From Rattus norvegicus (taxonomy: Eukaryota > Chordata > Mammalia > Rodentia > Muridae), in NCBI RefSeq assembly GCF_036323735.1, contig NC_086026.1, forward strand, positions 91,136,859-91,200,858: a stretch of 64,000 bases of DNA, read 5' to 3'. Numbering within the stretch: the stretch's first letter is position 1; each line of letters begins with the position of its first letter. Below are positions 13,095-24,808 of the stretch, piece after piece. The notes under the pieces are model-generated. The model did not search any database. It had not been told where the DNA came from and was given only the letters and a program-made list of their open reading frames with translations. The position numbers were made by a program, and so were the translations under genes.

Positions 13095-13449
13095 CTAATA
13101 GCCACTTATCAATGAGTGCATACCATGTATGTCTTTCTGTGATTGGGTTAGCTCACTCAGGATGATATTTTCCAGTTCCAACCATTTGCCTACGAATTTC
13201 ATAAACTCGTTGTTTTTGATAGCTGAGTAATATTCCATTGTGTAGATGTACCACATTTTCTGTATCCATTCCTCTGTTGAAGGGCATCTGGGTTCTTTCC
13301 ATTTTCTGGCTATTATAAATAAGGCTGCGATGAACATAGTGGAGCACGTGTCTCTTTTATATGTTGAGGCATCTTTTGGGTATATGCCCAAGAGAGGTAT
13401 AGCTGGATCCTCAGGCAGTTCAATGTCCAATTTTCTGAGGAACCTCCAG
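13095..13449 (-). pseudogene. L1 ORF2 C-terminal fragment
   Basis: Open frame from the truncation point to the TAG stop at 13095-13097 (last ~118 codons of ORF2). It carries 'ELPEDPAIPLLGIYPKDA', 'CSTMFIAALFIIARKWKEP' and 'KMWYIYTMEYYSAIKNNEF'. These lie C-terminal to the cysteine-rich motif. The frame is uninterrupted because the copy is young, but with no promoter, endonuclease or RT domain it cannot encode an enzyme. The methionine at 13430 is incidental. Confidence 0.9.
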
Positions 13450-13459
13450 GATTATTTTT

Positions 13460-14075
13460 AAGTCAGTGAGGTTCTTTGGCATTAAGATTAGAGAAGTAAA
13501 AGAATTACACTGTATTATTTGTAGATAAAGAACTATTAAATTAATTATGTCTATGTTACCTGAGTTAGTATTATACAGTTTAGAAAATGGATGTGTGAGT
13601 AATTTCTGTGAATATATGCAAAAAACTATTTACACTTATAGAAATTTAAGATTGGACTAAGTAATCATTTTAATAGCATCCTCATGAATGAGTCTCTTTG
13701 TAGAGATTCCTACACTTGTCTAAGTAATATCTTAGCAGGATTTCAAAAATATAAATGTCTAATCTTAAACCCAAGAGAATTAAGTCCACATTACTAATAG
13801 TATTTTGTGTCAGTGTTTAAATTGTTTGACTGATTCTAATATACAAGCACTAGGTTGAGGCAGTGCTTCTCGTTGATCCACTGATAGCACACTTGAAGTT
13901 TCAATTAACTCAGATTGACTTTCCTGGAGGTTCTTATTTAACTGATTTTGGATGTATCCATAGTAAGAGTGTATAAGCATCTGATTTAGAACAACATGAT
14001 TTGGTAAACTGCTGTTTCTGACTTCTGCTAAGCTCTTTTGCTCTAGGTGAGTGAAGAGATCTCACCTAGTTGAAA
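13460..14075. other. Spacer between two head-to-head L1s
   Basis: No gene. Apparently unique AT-rich sequence between the 5' ends of the two flanking L1s. It ends with a perfect 9-bp inverted repeat (arms 14043-14051 and 14061-14069, 9-nt spacer). Confidence 0.55.
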
Positions 14076-14138
14076 CTAATTGTCTTGGCAACAAAACAAA
14101 GAGAAGAAAAGCACACAAACTTAAACTCACATCCAAAT

Positions 14139-17100
14139 ATGAATATAACAGGAAGCAATAATCACTATTCCTTAATATCTCTCAACATCAATGGCCTCAA
14201 CAAACCAATAAAAAGACATAGATTAACAAACTGGATACGCAACGAGGACCCTGCATTCTGCTGCCTACAGGAAACACACCTCAGAGACAAAGACAGACAC
14301 TACCTTAGAGTGAAAGGCTGGAAAACAACTTTCCAAGCAAATGGTCAGAAGAAGCAAGCTGGAGTAGCCATTCTAATATCAAATAAAATCAATTTTCAAC
14401 TAAAAGTCATCAAAAAAGATAAGGAAGGACACTTCATATTCATCAAAGGAAAAATCCACCAAGATGAACTCTCAATCCTAAATATCTATGCCCCAAATAC
14501 AAGGGCACCTACATATGTAAAAGAAACCTTACTAAAGCTCAAAACACACATTGCACCTCACACAATAATAGTAGGAGATTTCAACACCCCACTCTCATCA
14601 ATGGACAGATCATGGAAACAGAAATTAAACAGAGACATAGACAGACTAAGAGAAGTCATGAGCCAAAAGGACTTAACAGATATTTATAGAACATTCTATC
14701 CTAAAGCAAAAGGATATAACTTCTTCTCAGCTCCTCATGGTACTTTCTCCAAAATTGACCATATAATTGGTCAAAAACGGGCCTCAACAGGTACAGAAAG
14801 ATAGAAATAATCCCATGCGTGCTATCGGACCACCACGGCCTAAAGCTGGTCTTCAATAACAATAAGGGAAGAATGCCCACATATACGTGGAAATTGAACA
14901 ATGCTCTACTCAATGATAACCTGGTCAAGGAAGAAATAAAGAAAGAAATTAAAGACTTTTTTGAATTTAATGAAAATGAAGGTACAACATACCCAAACTT
15001 ATGGGACACAATGAAAGCTGTGCTAAGAGGAAAACTCATAGCACTGAGTGCCTGCAGAAAGAAATAGGAAAGAGCATATGTCAGCAGCTTGACAGCACAC
15101 CTAAAAGCATTAGAACAAAAAGAAGCAAATACACCCAGGAGGAATAGAAGGCAGGAAATAATCAAACTCAGAGCTGAAATCAACCAAGTAGAAACAAAAA
15201 GGACCATAGAAAGAATCAACAGAACCAAAAGTTGGTTCTTTGAGAAAAGCAACAAGATAGATAAACCCTTAGCCAGACTAACGAGAGGACACAGAGAGTG
15301 TGTCCAAATTAACAAAATCAGAAATGAAAAGGGAGACATAACTACAGATTCAGAGGAAATTCAAAAAGTCATCAGATCTTACTATAAAAGCCTATATTCA
15401 ACAAAACTTGAAAATCTGCAGGAAATGGACAATTTCCTAGACAGATACCAGGTACCAAAGTTAAATCAGGAACAGATAAACCAGTTCAACAACCCCATAA
15501 CTCCTAAGGAAATAGAAGCAGTCATTAAAGGTCTCCCAACCAAAAAGAGCCCAGGTCCAGACGGGTTTGGTGCAGAATTCTATCAGACCTTCATAGAAGA
15601 CCTCATACCAATATTATCCAAACTATTCCACAAAATTGAAACAGATGGAGCACTCCCGAATTCCTTCTATGAAGCCACAATTACTCTTATACCTAAACCA
15701 CACAAAGACACAACAAAGAAAGAGAACTTCAGACCAATTTCCCTTATGAATATCGACGCAAAAATACTCAATATAATTCTGGCAAACTGAATTCAAGAGC
15801 ACATCAAAACAATCATCCACCATGATCAAGTAGGCTTCATCCCAGGCATGCAGGGATGGTTTAACATATGGAAAACCATTAACATGATCCATTATATAAA
15901 CAAACTGAAAGAACAAAACCACATGATCATTTCATTAGATGCTGAGAAAGCATTTGACAAAATTCAACACCCCTTCATGATAAAAGTCCTGGAAAGAATA
16001 GGAATTCAAGGCCCATACCTAAACATAGTAAAAGCCATATACAGCAAACCAGTTGCTAACATTAAACTAAATGGAGAGAAACTTGACGCAATCCCACTAA
16101 AATCAGGGACTAGACAAGGCTGCCAACTCTCTCCCTACTTATTCAATATAGTTCTTGAAGTTCTAGCCAGAGCAATCAGACAACAAAAGGAGGTCAAGGG
16201 GATACAGATCGGAAAAGAAGAAGTCAAAATATCACTATTTGCAGATGATATGATAGTATATTTAAGTGATCCCAAAAGTTCCACCAGAGAACTACTAAAG
16301 CTGATAAACAACTTCAGCAAAGTGGCTGGGTATAAAATTAACTCAAATAAATCAGTAGCCTTCCTCTACACAAAAGAGAAACAAGCCGAGAAAGAAATTA
16401 GGGAAACGACACCCTTCATAATAGACCCAAATAATATCAAGTACCTCGGTGTGACTTTAACCAAGCAAGTAAAAGATCTGTACAATAAGAACTTCAAGAC
16501 ACTGAAGAAAGAATTTGAAAAGACCTCAGAAGATGGAAAGATCTCCCATGCTCATGGATTGGCAGGATTAATATAGTAAAAATGGCCATTTTACCAAAAG
16601 CGATCTACAGATTCAATGCAATCCCCATCAAAATACCAATCCAATTCTTCAAAGAGTTAGACAGAACAATTTGCAAATTCATCTGGAATAACAAAAAACC
16701 CAGGATAGCTAAAACTATCCTCAACAATAAAAGGACTTCAGGGGGAAATCACTATCCCTGAACTCAAGCAGTATTACAGAGGAATAGTGACAAAAACTGC
16801 ATGGTATTGGTACAGAGACAGACAGATAGACCAACGGAATAAAATTGAAGACCCAGAAATGAACCCACACACCTATGGTCACTTGGTTTTTGACAAAGGA
16901 GCCAAAACCATCCAATGGAAAAAGATAGCATTTTCAGCAAATGGTGCTGGTTCAACTGGAGGTCAACATGTAGAAGAATGCAGATTGATCCATGCTTATC
17001 ACCCTGTACAAAGCTTAAGTCCAATTGGTCAAGGACCTCCACATCAAACCAGACACACTCAAACTAATAGAAGAAAAACTAGGGAAGCATCTGGAACACA

Positions 17101-17961
17101 TGGGCACTGGAAAAAATTTCCTGAACAAAACACCAATGGTGTGCGCTCTAAGATCACGAATCGACAAATGGGATCTCATAAAACTGCAAAGCTTATGTAA
17201 GGCAAAGGACACTGTGGTTAGGACAAAACGGCAACCAACAGATTGGGAAAAGATCTTTACCAATCCTACAACAGATAGAGGCCTTATATCCAAAATATAC
17301 AAAGAACTCAAGAAGTTAGACCACAGGGAGACAAATAACCCTATTAAAAAATGGGGTTCAGAGCTAAACAAACAATTCACAGCTGAGGAATGCCGAATGG
17401 CTGAGAAACACCTAAAGAAATGTTCAACATCTTTAGTCATAAGGGAAATGCAAATCAAAACAACCCTGAGATTTCACCTCACACCAGTGAGAATGGCTAA
17501 GATCAAAAACTCAGGTGACAGCAAATGCTGGCGAGGATGCGGAGAAAGAGGAACACTCCTCCATTGTTGGTGGGGTTGCAGACTGGTACAACCATTCTGA
17601 AAATCAGTCTGGAGGTTCCTCAGAAAATTGGACATTGAACTGCCTAATGGCCAGCTATACCTCTCTTGGGCATATACCAAAAGATGCCCCAACATATGAA
17701 AAAGACACGTGCTCCACTATGTTCATCGCAGCCTTATTTATAATAGCCAGAAGCTGGAAAGGACCCAGATGCCCTTCAGCAGAGGAATGGATACAGAAAA
17801 TGTGGTACATCTACACAATGGAATATTACTCAGCTATCAAAAACAACGAGTTTATGAAATTCGTAGGCAAATGGTTGGAACTGGAAAACATCATCCTGAG
17901 TGAGCTAACCCAATCACAGAAAGACATACATGGTATGCACTCATTGATAAGTGGCTATTAG
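14139..17961 (+). pseudogene. L1 ORF2 (endonuclease/reverse transcriptase), near full length, inactivated
   Basis: Decayed ORF2, whose product nicks DNA and reverse transcribes L1 RNA in the nucleus. The likely start is the ATG at 14139, just before 'ITGSNNHYSLISLNINGLN'. Endonuclease motifs: 'CCLQETHL', 'VGDFNTPLSS', 'SDHHGLKL' (after a frameshift). RT domain: 'KKSPGPDGF', 'RPISLMNID', 'GFIPGMQGW', and catalytic 'FADDMIVYL' at about 16238. C-terminal Cys/His motif 'CWRGCGERGTLLHCWWGC' at about 17527-17580. Breaks: frameshift near 14775, TAG at 15065, TGA at 15788 (a CGA-to-TGA change is likely), frameshifts near 16527, 16740, 16910 and 17020, and TGA at 17598 where TGG is expected. The span (~1,274 codons) is about normal for ORF2, so decay is by point changes, not deletion. 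Confidence 0.93.
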
Positions 17962-18047
17962 CCCAAATGCTTGAATTACCCTAGATGCCTAGAACAAATG
18001 AAACTCAAGACGGATGATCAAAATGTGAATGCTTCACTCCTTCTTTC

Positions 18048-18151
18048 TTTCTTTTTTTTTTTTTTGGTTCTTTTTTTCGGAGCTGGGGACCGAACCCAGG
18101 GCCTTGCGCTTCCTATCCAAGCGCTCTACCACTGAGCTAAATCCCCAGCCC
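18048..18151 (-). mobile_element. ID SINE (minus) with 16-bp TSD
   Basis: Rat ID element, derived from tRNA-Ala via BC1 RNA. The minus strand carries the ID head (ggggctggggatttagctca) with A- and B-box promoter sequence, then 'ggttcggtccccagctccg' and an A-rich tail (poly-T at 18050-18065 on plus). Perfect 16-bp duplications flank it (18032-18047 and 18152-18167). It inserted into the 3' UTR of the young L1, so it is younger still. Confidence 0.97.
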
Positions 18152-18655
18152 CTTCACTCCTTCTTTCAAAGGGGAACAAGAATACCCTTGGCAGGGAATA
18201 GAGAGGCAAAGTTTAAAACAGAGACTGAAGGAACACCCATTCAGAGCCTGCCCCACATGTGGCCCATACATATACAGCCACCCATATAGACAAGATGGAT
18301 GAAGCAAAGAAGTGCAGACCGACAGGAGCCGGATGTAGATCGCTCCTGAGAGACACAGCCAGAATACAGCAAATACAGAGGCGAATGCCAGCAGCAAACC
18401 ACTGAACTGAGAATAGGACCCCCGTTGAAGGAATCAGAGAAAGAACTGGAAGAGCTTGAAGGGGCTCGAGACCCCATAGGTACAACAATGCCAAGCAACC
18501 AGAGCTTCCAGGGACTAAGCCACTACCTAAAGACTACACTGGACTGACCCTGGACTCTGACCTCATAGGTAGCAATGAATATCCTAGTAAGAGCACCAGT
18601 GGAAGGGGAAGCCCTGGGTCCTGCTAAGACTGAACCCCCAGTGAACTAGACTGTT

Positions 18656-18724
18656 GGGGGGAGGGCGGCAATGGGGGGAGGGTTGGGAGGGGAACACCCA
18701 TAAGGAAGGGGTGGGAGGAGGGGG
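18656..18724 (+). repeat. L1 3' UTR G-rich polypurine tract
   Basis: Plus-strand counterpart of the 12452-12520 tract: several G3-G6 runs within 70 nt of the young L1 3' UTR, potentially quadruplex-forming (inference from G-runs). Confidence 0.75.
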
Positions 18725-20289
18725 ATGTTTGCCCGGAAACCGGGAAAGGGAATAACACTCGAAATGTATATAAGAAATACTCAAGTTAATAAAAAAAAAA
18801 GAAAAAAAAGAAAAAGAGCCATCTGCCCACATAAATACATTATTATTACAAGATGCTAACAAGTATTTGATGAGATTGAGAAACAAGTAATTCTGTTATG
18901 TGAATGTGTATCTTATTTAAATGTATAATATACACTTTAGTATTTCAATATAGGATACATGGTCATCATCAATTTTATTCATATGTGTTCATTAGTTTGA
19001 TATTTGTAGCCACATCACAGTATTAATATAACCTCAAGGGCTAGGACAATTAAATTATTACAAATGTTTCGAAGAACTTTCAGATTTAGGTGAGGAATAG
19101 ATTCCAGGAAAAGATCAGTAGGGATAATGACTAAAATGTCAAAAATGTAGTCTTGCATTCATTTTGAAATCTTACTGCAATATGATTTTATGCTTATTAA
19201 TCATTTACTCAATAAAATAGATACGTTACAATTGAAATCCCACACGGTCGGAGAAGATGAGTAAAGAGAAACTACAGGAACTGAAAGCTCAAAATGGGCT
19301 TTAATTTAGAGTATTGAGAACTGGATTTGGCGATTCCGTAGCCAGTGTCCATCTGAGAAGCATCTCAAAGGATGGACCGTGACAACTGAGCAGTTTAGGT
19401 GAAAGCAAAGCTATGTGTGTCACGAGAATCCGTAGGAGCAGCCTGAGTGCGTTCAGAAGATGTGGCTGTCCGGTTGGAATGTGTCATATTGAAAGCTGCA
19501 TTAGGCTAGATTTTTTAGACATGTAATACTAGTAGAAAGTGCACATGCAGTTTGTGAATATTTGCTGATGATATGTAAATGCCAAGGTCAGGAGCTCTGT
19601 CTTGGTTATGGTGAACTTGACGACGGGAGAAAATTAAAGGGTTCTCTGTGTGGGGGGAACAAAGAGATATGATTTGGTGAAGGACACACAGAAGTTAGTG
19701 AACACACATATGGTGGTTACTGAACACACAGAGAGGTTAGGGAACATCAGTGTTACTACAACTGTTTGAGAAGGAATGTACACCTGAATTTAAGGGGTAA
19801 AAAGAGAAAGAATGCAGGTTAAATGCAATTATCACTGAATCTACAGGATGAGATGATTCACTGGGTGAAAAGAATGGCTAGAGGATCATTCGTGAATCAT
19901 AGTTAGGGAATTATATTCTAACAGATACCATAGGTTATTATACATTAATAATTTCTATTCAGAAAATATGACATGCATCATGTATTTCTATTATATTATT
20001 ATATTATCTATATGATATTAACTTTATGCTATCATGCACTCTGGCTTCTGTTTTCTTCTCATTTTATTTAACTTCCTTCTCTTCTTATCATACCATGAAT
20101 ATTTAGAAGACTGTTTACCAGTACTCCCCAGTGCCCTGGCCCAACTCACTCCATTGACCAGCATCTCTTTTTTTCATCTTTCGTTCTTACTTTGTCTACA
20201 TTACTCCTAGTCATTTTTATATCATAGACAACAGTTTATCTTTAGAGTTTCACCTCCTCTGATTTCTTCAGTAACTGAGTATTTAAACA

Positions 20290-20720
20290 ATTGTAACAAC
20301 ACTGACTAAAGAGAATACCACCGAAGAAATGCTAAGAGAGTAGCAAGCATCTGGAGAAGGAACAAAGACAGTCAGAGAGATGATAAATTCAGATTAGATG
20401 TGGTCTTGTTTACTGACTATGCTTTGCAATTTAATAGGAGAAAGTGAATGTTTTTGAAAGATTTTGAGAAGACAAATGTGATCTGGCCTGCATCTTAAAA
20501 GATTTATCCGGTTCTTAGAATAGAATGGAAAAGAGAAATGAATTCATGATGTTTACTCAGTTGAATAGAGAGATCTTAAACTGAACTTAGGAGAAACAAG
20601 TCATATATATAAAAAAAAAACAGAAATCAATTTTGAAAATTATATAAAAGATTCCACATGTATACCAGAAAGTGGATCCAGATCGGAAAGATAAGTTTAG
20701 AGTTAGAATAAAGTTCTGTG
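20290..20720 (+). repeat. Possible ancient mammalian interspersed repeat
   Basis: Blocks such as 'gacagtcagagagatga', 'gaaagattttgagaagaca' and 'tgatctggcctgcat' in this order resemble the same old mammalian family suspected at 11885-12060 (consensus features 'ttttgagcagagg' and 'gacatgatctgac'). Family name uncertain. Confidence 0.35.
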
Positions 20721-20954
20721 ATGTAACTAAAAAATGTGTAAGATTCTCATGACATCACAGTTTTAAAACTGAGCTTCAGAATTTCACTCAATCCTCCATA
20801 GCTTCCTAAGACTCGTGGGTGGTGTGGTGGTGTATCCCTTTTTTTCCACTTTGAGGATTCTTCTTTTTCTACCCATTATTCCCTGTTTTCACCCCTATCA
20901 TTAGATAGGAGAGGGGGGGAGGCAAGGAGGGAGGGAGGCCAGGAGGAAGGGAGG

Positions 20955-20958
20955 GGGA

Positions 20959-20996
<38 letters not shown>
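20955..20996. repeat. (AG)n microsatellite in a purine-rich block
   Basis: About 19 AG dinucleotides preceded by a G/A-rich stretch (20908-20954). Confidence 0.95.
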
Positions 20997-20999
<3 letters not shown>

Positions 21000-22283
21000 C
21001 CTAAAGCTAATTTCTTTCTTTTTGTTTCTTCATTGACCACTTTGACCATGGCTACTAACAAACTACAAGAAACTCCCGTGAACAACCACCAACCACCTAC
21101 CCTGTTTCTTAGGACTGTAGCCTTTCTGTAAAAAGTGTCAGAATTTCAAATGCCACTCAAGCACAAAAACTGTTTGCATTTGGCAAAAGCCATGCTTCTC
21201 TTAGAATACAAGGCAAATCATAGTCAACTTCTGGTGATGTTGGAAACAGCCCATATCCCCCCATCTGAGATTACAACAAAAGAATATTCTTATAATATTT
21301 ATGTTTTTCCTAAAGAAACCAGAATTCTGGAATTCTCCATAATGGGTAGGGATGAGGTGAGAGAATAGAAGAGGGCTTTGCTCTTTTGTGCGGCTATGGG
21401 TTTTGTTGTTTTATTCCCAAAATTCACTCTGTAAATATTAGAACACTTTTCAGAGGGACTTGCCCCAAATTCCACCTTATTTCTTCACTTATAGAAATAG
21501 CATCATTGCTAAGAGATGCAAATAAAGTAGTGGCTTTCTCTTCAAGTACCAAACCCCATGGCCTCAGTCCTACTGAGGTCCACCCTTACACTCTTTTGAT
21601 CCCATCATGAACGGAGTACATCATATGATATAAAACATGAAATGACTCAATGAATGTATGAGAGGATGGATATAAGGAACCAAAAAGCCTCCCATAGCTA
21701 CATATTAGATATTCAAAGGATTCTAAAAATATGAGAGAGTTTACTCTGTTTTTCTGTTCTTACCATGTCATTGTTCATAGGGTGAACAGTTTGTTAAGGC
21801 AAAAATATTGGGTTGATTTGAATTAATTCCTCGCTTTCATATTGGACTACTTCTCTAGTTGAGGGTTCTTTATAAACGATTTCTATATTTCTATCAAGAC
21901 ACTCAACTTTTTTATGTCCACCATTTTCTCTTTTCTGGGATTTTTTTCCTCCTTTGTCCTTCATGATCTTATTATACACTCCAGGGCACTCATAAATGTC
22001 TGAACACTTACCTTCTGAGACTCATGGCACTCTTCTACCTCAAACTGGTTATGTGGGCTTTTCTCTCTTCCTCTTGGCCAGCACCTTATTTCTGTATTTA
22101 TAACCCCCAATGCTTACTTATGCTTTCATCTTTTTATGTAACATCAGACCTATGGCCATTCCAATGCTTCTCCATATTCTTTTCTCTAAAATCAGTATGG
22201 ACTCTGCAGTGTAAAATTTATTCGTCTCTGTGGTCACTTGCTACAACTTATGAGAAACCTCTTGTTTACTGTAAGGATTTCTT

Positions 22284-22457
22284 AACATTGGATGTCATAA
22301 GAGGTGTTATCATCTCTAACCTCAATCTCTTGAATGTGTATGTATGTCATAACATAGGATGTCATTAGAGGTGTTATCATCTCTAACCTCAATCTCTTGA
22401 ATGTGTATGTATGTCATAACATTGGATGTCATCATCATCTCTAACCTCAATCTCTTG
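22284..22457. repeat. 67-bp minisatellite, about 2.7 copies
   Basis: Units start at 22284, 22351 and 22418, exactly 67 bp apart. Each begins 'aacat[t/a]ggatgtcat' and runs through 'catctctaacctcaatctct'. Copies one and two are almost identical. Copy three lacks about 16 bp after 'gtcat' and ends at about 22457. Small open frames across it are by-products of the repeat. Confidence 0.95.
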
Positions 22458-24266
22458 AGTAATTTAACTTGGATTGAGTTACTCAAATCTTCAGTCAGTG
22501 CTTGGTACTTAACGAATAGCATGTGTTTGTTGGAAGAACAAATGCACGAGCAAATTAATGAGCAAATTGTCTCCCATGTGAGAGCAAAGGAAAGCAAGGG
22601 AATGACTTTAAAACAGGGGAATATTTTATAATAACGCAAAAACAAAAGAAGCCAGAGCAACAGGGTCAGAGAGTAGGGAACAAGACGAATGTCTGTTTTG
22701 GAAATCAGAACATGGAGGAATTTTAAAATGAGTCTAACTCAACTGTTTAGTATTACAAAAGAAAGACATTAGCAGTTCTCACTAGTCCATATAAAAATGG
22801 TATCTGTTCAAATACGTATGAGGTCAGAAGTTCAGTGCTTACAACAAATTCACCCCGAAATAAGGTTATTAATAAATAATCATTTTAAAATATAAAACAA
22901 ATGAAGAAAGAGTAATATGTCCTATCAAACTATGAGAGTCACTTCAAGTCATTGACATTAGGCCATTGTTACCAAATAACCAGTAAGATCCTTTCTAACT
23001 ATTATGCCCTCTCTTGAGAGTTGAGGATTTCATTAATTTTTTAAGTATAGTAGAATTTTATGAAACTTTCAAAAAAGAATTCTTGTTTAAGGTATTTAAA
23101 AAATTGGACTACTAAATGGATTTTCAGCTCATTTAGCAATGAAGTGTTAGGAAGGATTTTTCCATTCTTATAAATTAATGTTTCACATAGTTACATCTAT
23201 TAATTGTATCATATTCTATATTAAACATGGAATAATTGTACTAATTCTTTTTAGGTAAATAGTTGTATTAAATTATAAAACATGCTAAAAGCATTTAAGA
23301 GAGAGATTTCTAGTAATGTGATTATATCTCTACATCTCACTCTTCATATATGATTATTAGATTTATAGGGAAGGATGGTTTTAAGGCTTTGATGCAAACT
23401 GCCCTTAAAATAGTAAAAGTGAATATGTATTTCTTTATATTTTCTTCAACACTGGGTTTTGCCATAACTTGCTTTTCTATTTATGCCAAAAAGTCACCTT
23501 CATAGTTGGTCCCCCTAGGAAAAGACTGTTGCATCATAAATTTGATTGCTAGAAATATGACAGATTATTCTAAAAAGGAATTTAAAATTTGAAGAGGACA
23601 TATAGAAACCTAAAGATGCATTTCTTTTTTTGTTTTGAATTAGAGAATGGTAACTCTGACTAATGTAGACAAAAATAGTTTAAAACAAATGTTTCATTCA
23701 TTATAACACATATTAACCTTCTTTATAAATATCTTATGTTTATCATAAATAATAGTGACAATGTATCTAGGCATATAGCAATATTCAGAATATTGATGGA
23801 AAACCTGCTGTAGAATATTAAATGAATATCCATACTGAGAAAAATAGTAAGAATTATAGTTTTAACGTTGAAAGCAATATATACCAGATATATAACAGAT
23901 AAATTTTAAGTAATGCTACTGAAAACCATAGAATTCGAACATGGAAAATTAAAAACGTGTCTATTAAAAATCAAATAAAGTACCGAGAAACCAACATAAG
24001 ATAAAGTCCTGTGTCAGTAAAAAGGGAAGACAACATCAATACTCATGCACAGAGGAGTGGCTAACTCTCTGGAATATCCAAAGTTTTGCATGATATTCAA
24101 TAATTGAAAAGATAATTTATGTATTGCTATATTAACAAGCAGTTGCTGGGACATGCATGTTGAAAGATCCAAGTTGTGTGATAGCTCTAAACTGTGACCG
24201 ATTTATGTTTTCCTTTTCATTTGTATTTATAGGAAAAAGTTCTAAAACTACTCACCTAATAAAGTA
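22458..24266. other. Unassigned AT-rich intergenic sequence
   Basis: Very AT-rich; no gene or named repeat recognised. Confidence 0.5.
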
Positions 24267-24808
24267 AAAGTGGGATCCTGCTCAAGGAGAGGCTCCAAGG
24301 CTTGACACTATTACTGATGCTATGGGGTGCTCACAAAAAGGGGCCTATCATGACTGCCCTCTGAAAGATCCAGCAAGCAGCTGAAAGAGTCAGATGCAGA
24401 TATTTACACCAAACAATCAACAGAAGCTGCTGAACTCTGTGGTTGAATTAGGGGAAAACTGGAAGAAGCTGAGGAGGAGGGTGGCCCCATAGGAAGGCAG
24501 AAAGTCTCAATTAACTTGGATCCCCAGATCCACTGAGCCACCAAACAGACAGTATGCAGGAGCTGATATATAAGGACAGACACATACATGGCAGAGGACT
24601 GCCTGGTTTGGCCTCAGTGAGAAGATGCACCTAACCGCCAGAGACTGAGGCCTTAGGGTCTGGGAGGTCAGGAGGGGTGTGGGGTGGAGACTTCCTCTTG
24701 GAGACAGATGGAGGAGGTAAGGAATATAAAACAGAGGGTGGAGTGAACCAGGAGTGGGTTAAAGTTTGGACTGTAAAAAAAGATTTAAAAAATAAATTTT
24801 AAAAAAGG
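24267..24808 (+). mobile_element. Old L1 (Lx-like) 3' UTR
   Basis: Same UTR class as 1-546: 'cttgacactattactgatgc' near 24300, the 'gactgccctctgaaagatcc' block, 'tctgtggttgaattagggg' and an A-rich tail at 24775-24808. Truncated within the 3' UTR. No clear target duplication. Confidence 0.85.

Larger units (their letters stand above)
12371..13449 (-). mobile_element. Young 5'-truncated rat L1 (minus) with TSD
   Basis: A young rat-type L1: poly-T at about 12371-12387, the 3' UTR with its polypyrimidine block, then the ORF2 C-terminus ending abruptly at 13449. The target duplication is the 10-bp block at 12361-12370 and 13450-13459; the right copy is followed by AA, giving the L1 endonuclease site TTTTT/AA. 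Low divergence from the other young copies at 17.6-18.8 kb and 62.2-64 kb indicates a recent insertion. Confidence 0.95.
14076..18810 (+). mobile_element. Young rat L1 lacking 5' UTR and ORF1
   Basis: The longest L1 in the window. It begins in the inter-ORF region just before ORF2, contains almost all of ORF2 (14139-17961) and a complete 3' UTR with G-rich tract and A-tail (18787-18815). ORF1 and the promoter are absent, so it is a 5'-truncated copy. An ID SINE sits in its 3' UTR. I saw no convincing target-site duplication: the flank before 14076 and the sequence after the tail do not align. The start is therefore good only to about ±10 bp. Confidence 0.93.
18811..22283. other. Unassigned intergenic sequence
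   Basis: No gene recognised. 19230-19500 has slightly more CpGs than its surroundings but no open frame or known motif. 19680-19750 has short imperfect repeats around 'gaacacaca'. A purine-rich block with (AG)n lies at 20908-20996, and a possible ancient repeat at 20290-20720. Short open frames near 21135-21610 show no family resemblance. Confidence 0.5.

Noticed and set aside
14701..15339. 212-codon minus-strand open frame
   Set aside because: It is the antisense of L1 ORF2, whose A-rich coding strand gives a hydrophobic Leu/Ser-rich shadow.
22284..22457. CRISPR-like array
   Set aside because: The repeats are direct and contiguous with no unique spacers, and this is a mammalian genome.
22322..22660. 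Frames across 22024-22660 on both strands
   Set aside because: They run through the 67-bp minisatellite, whose unit is open in several phases. No domain recognised.
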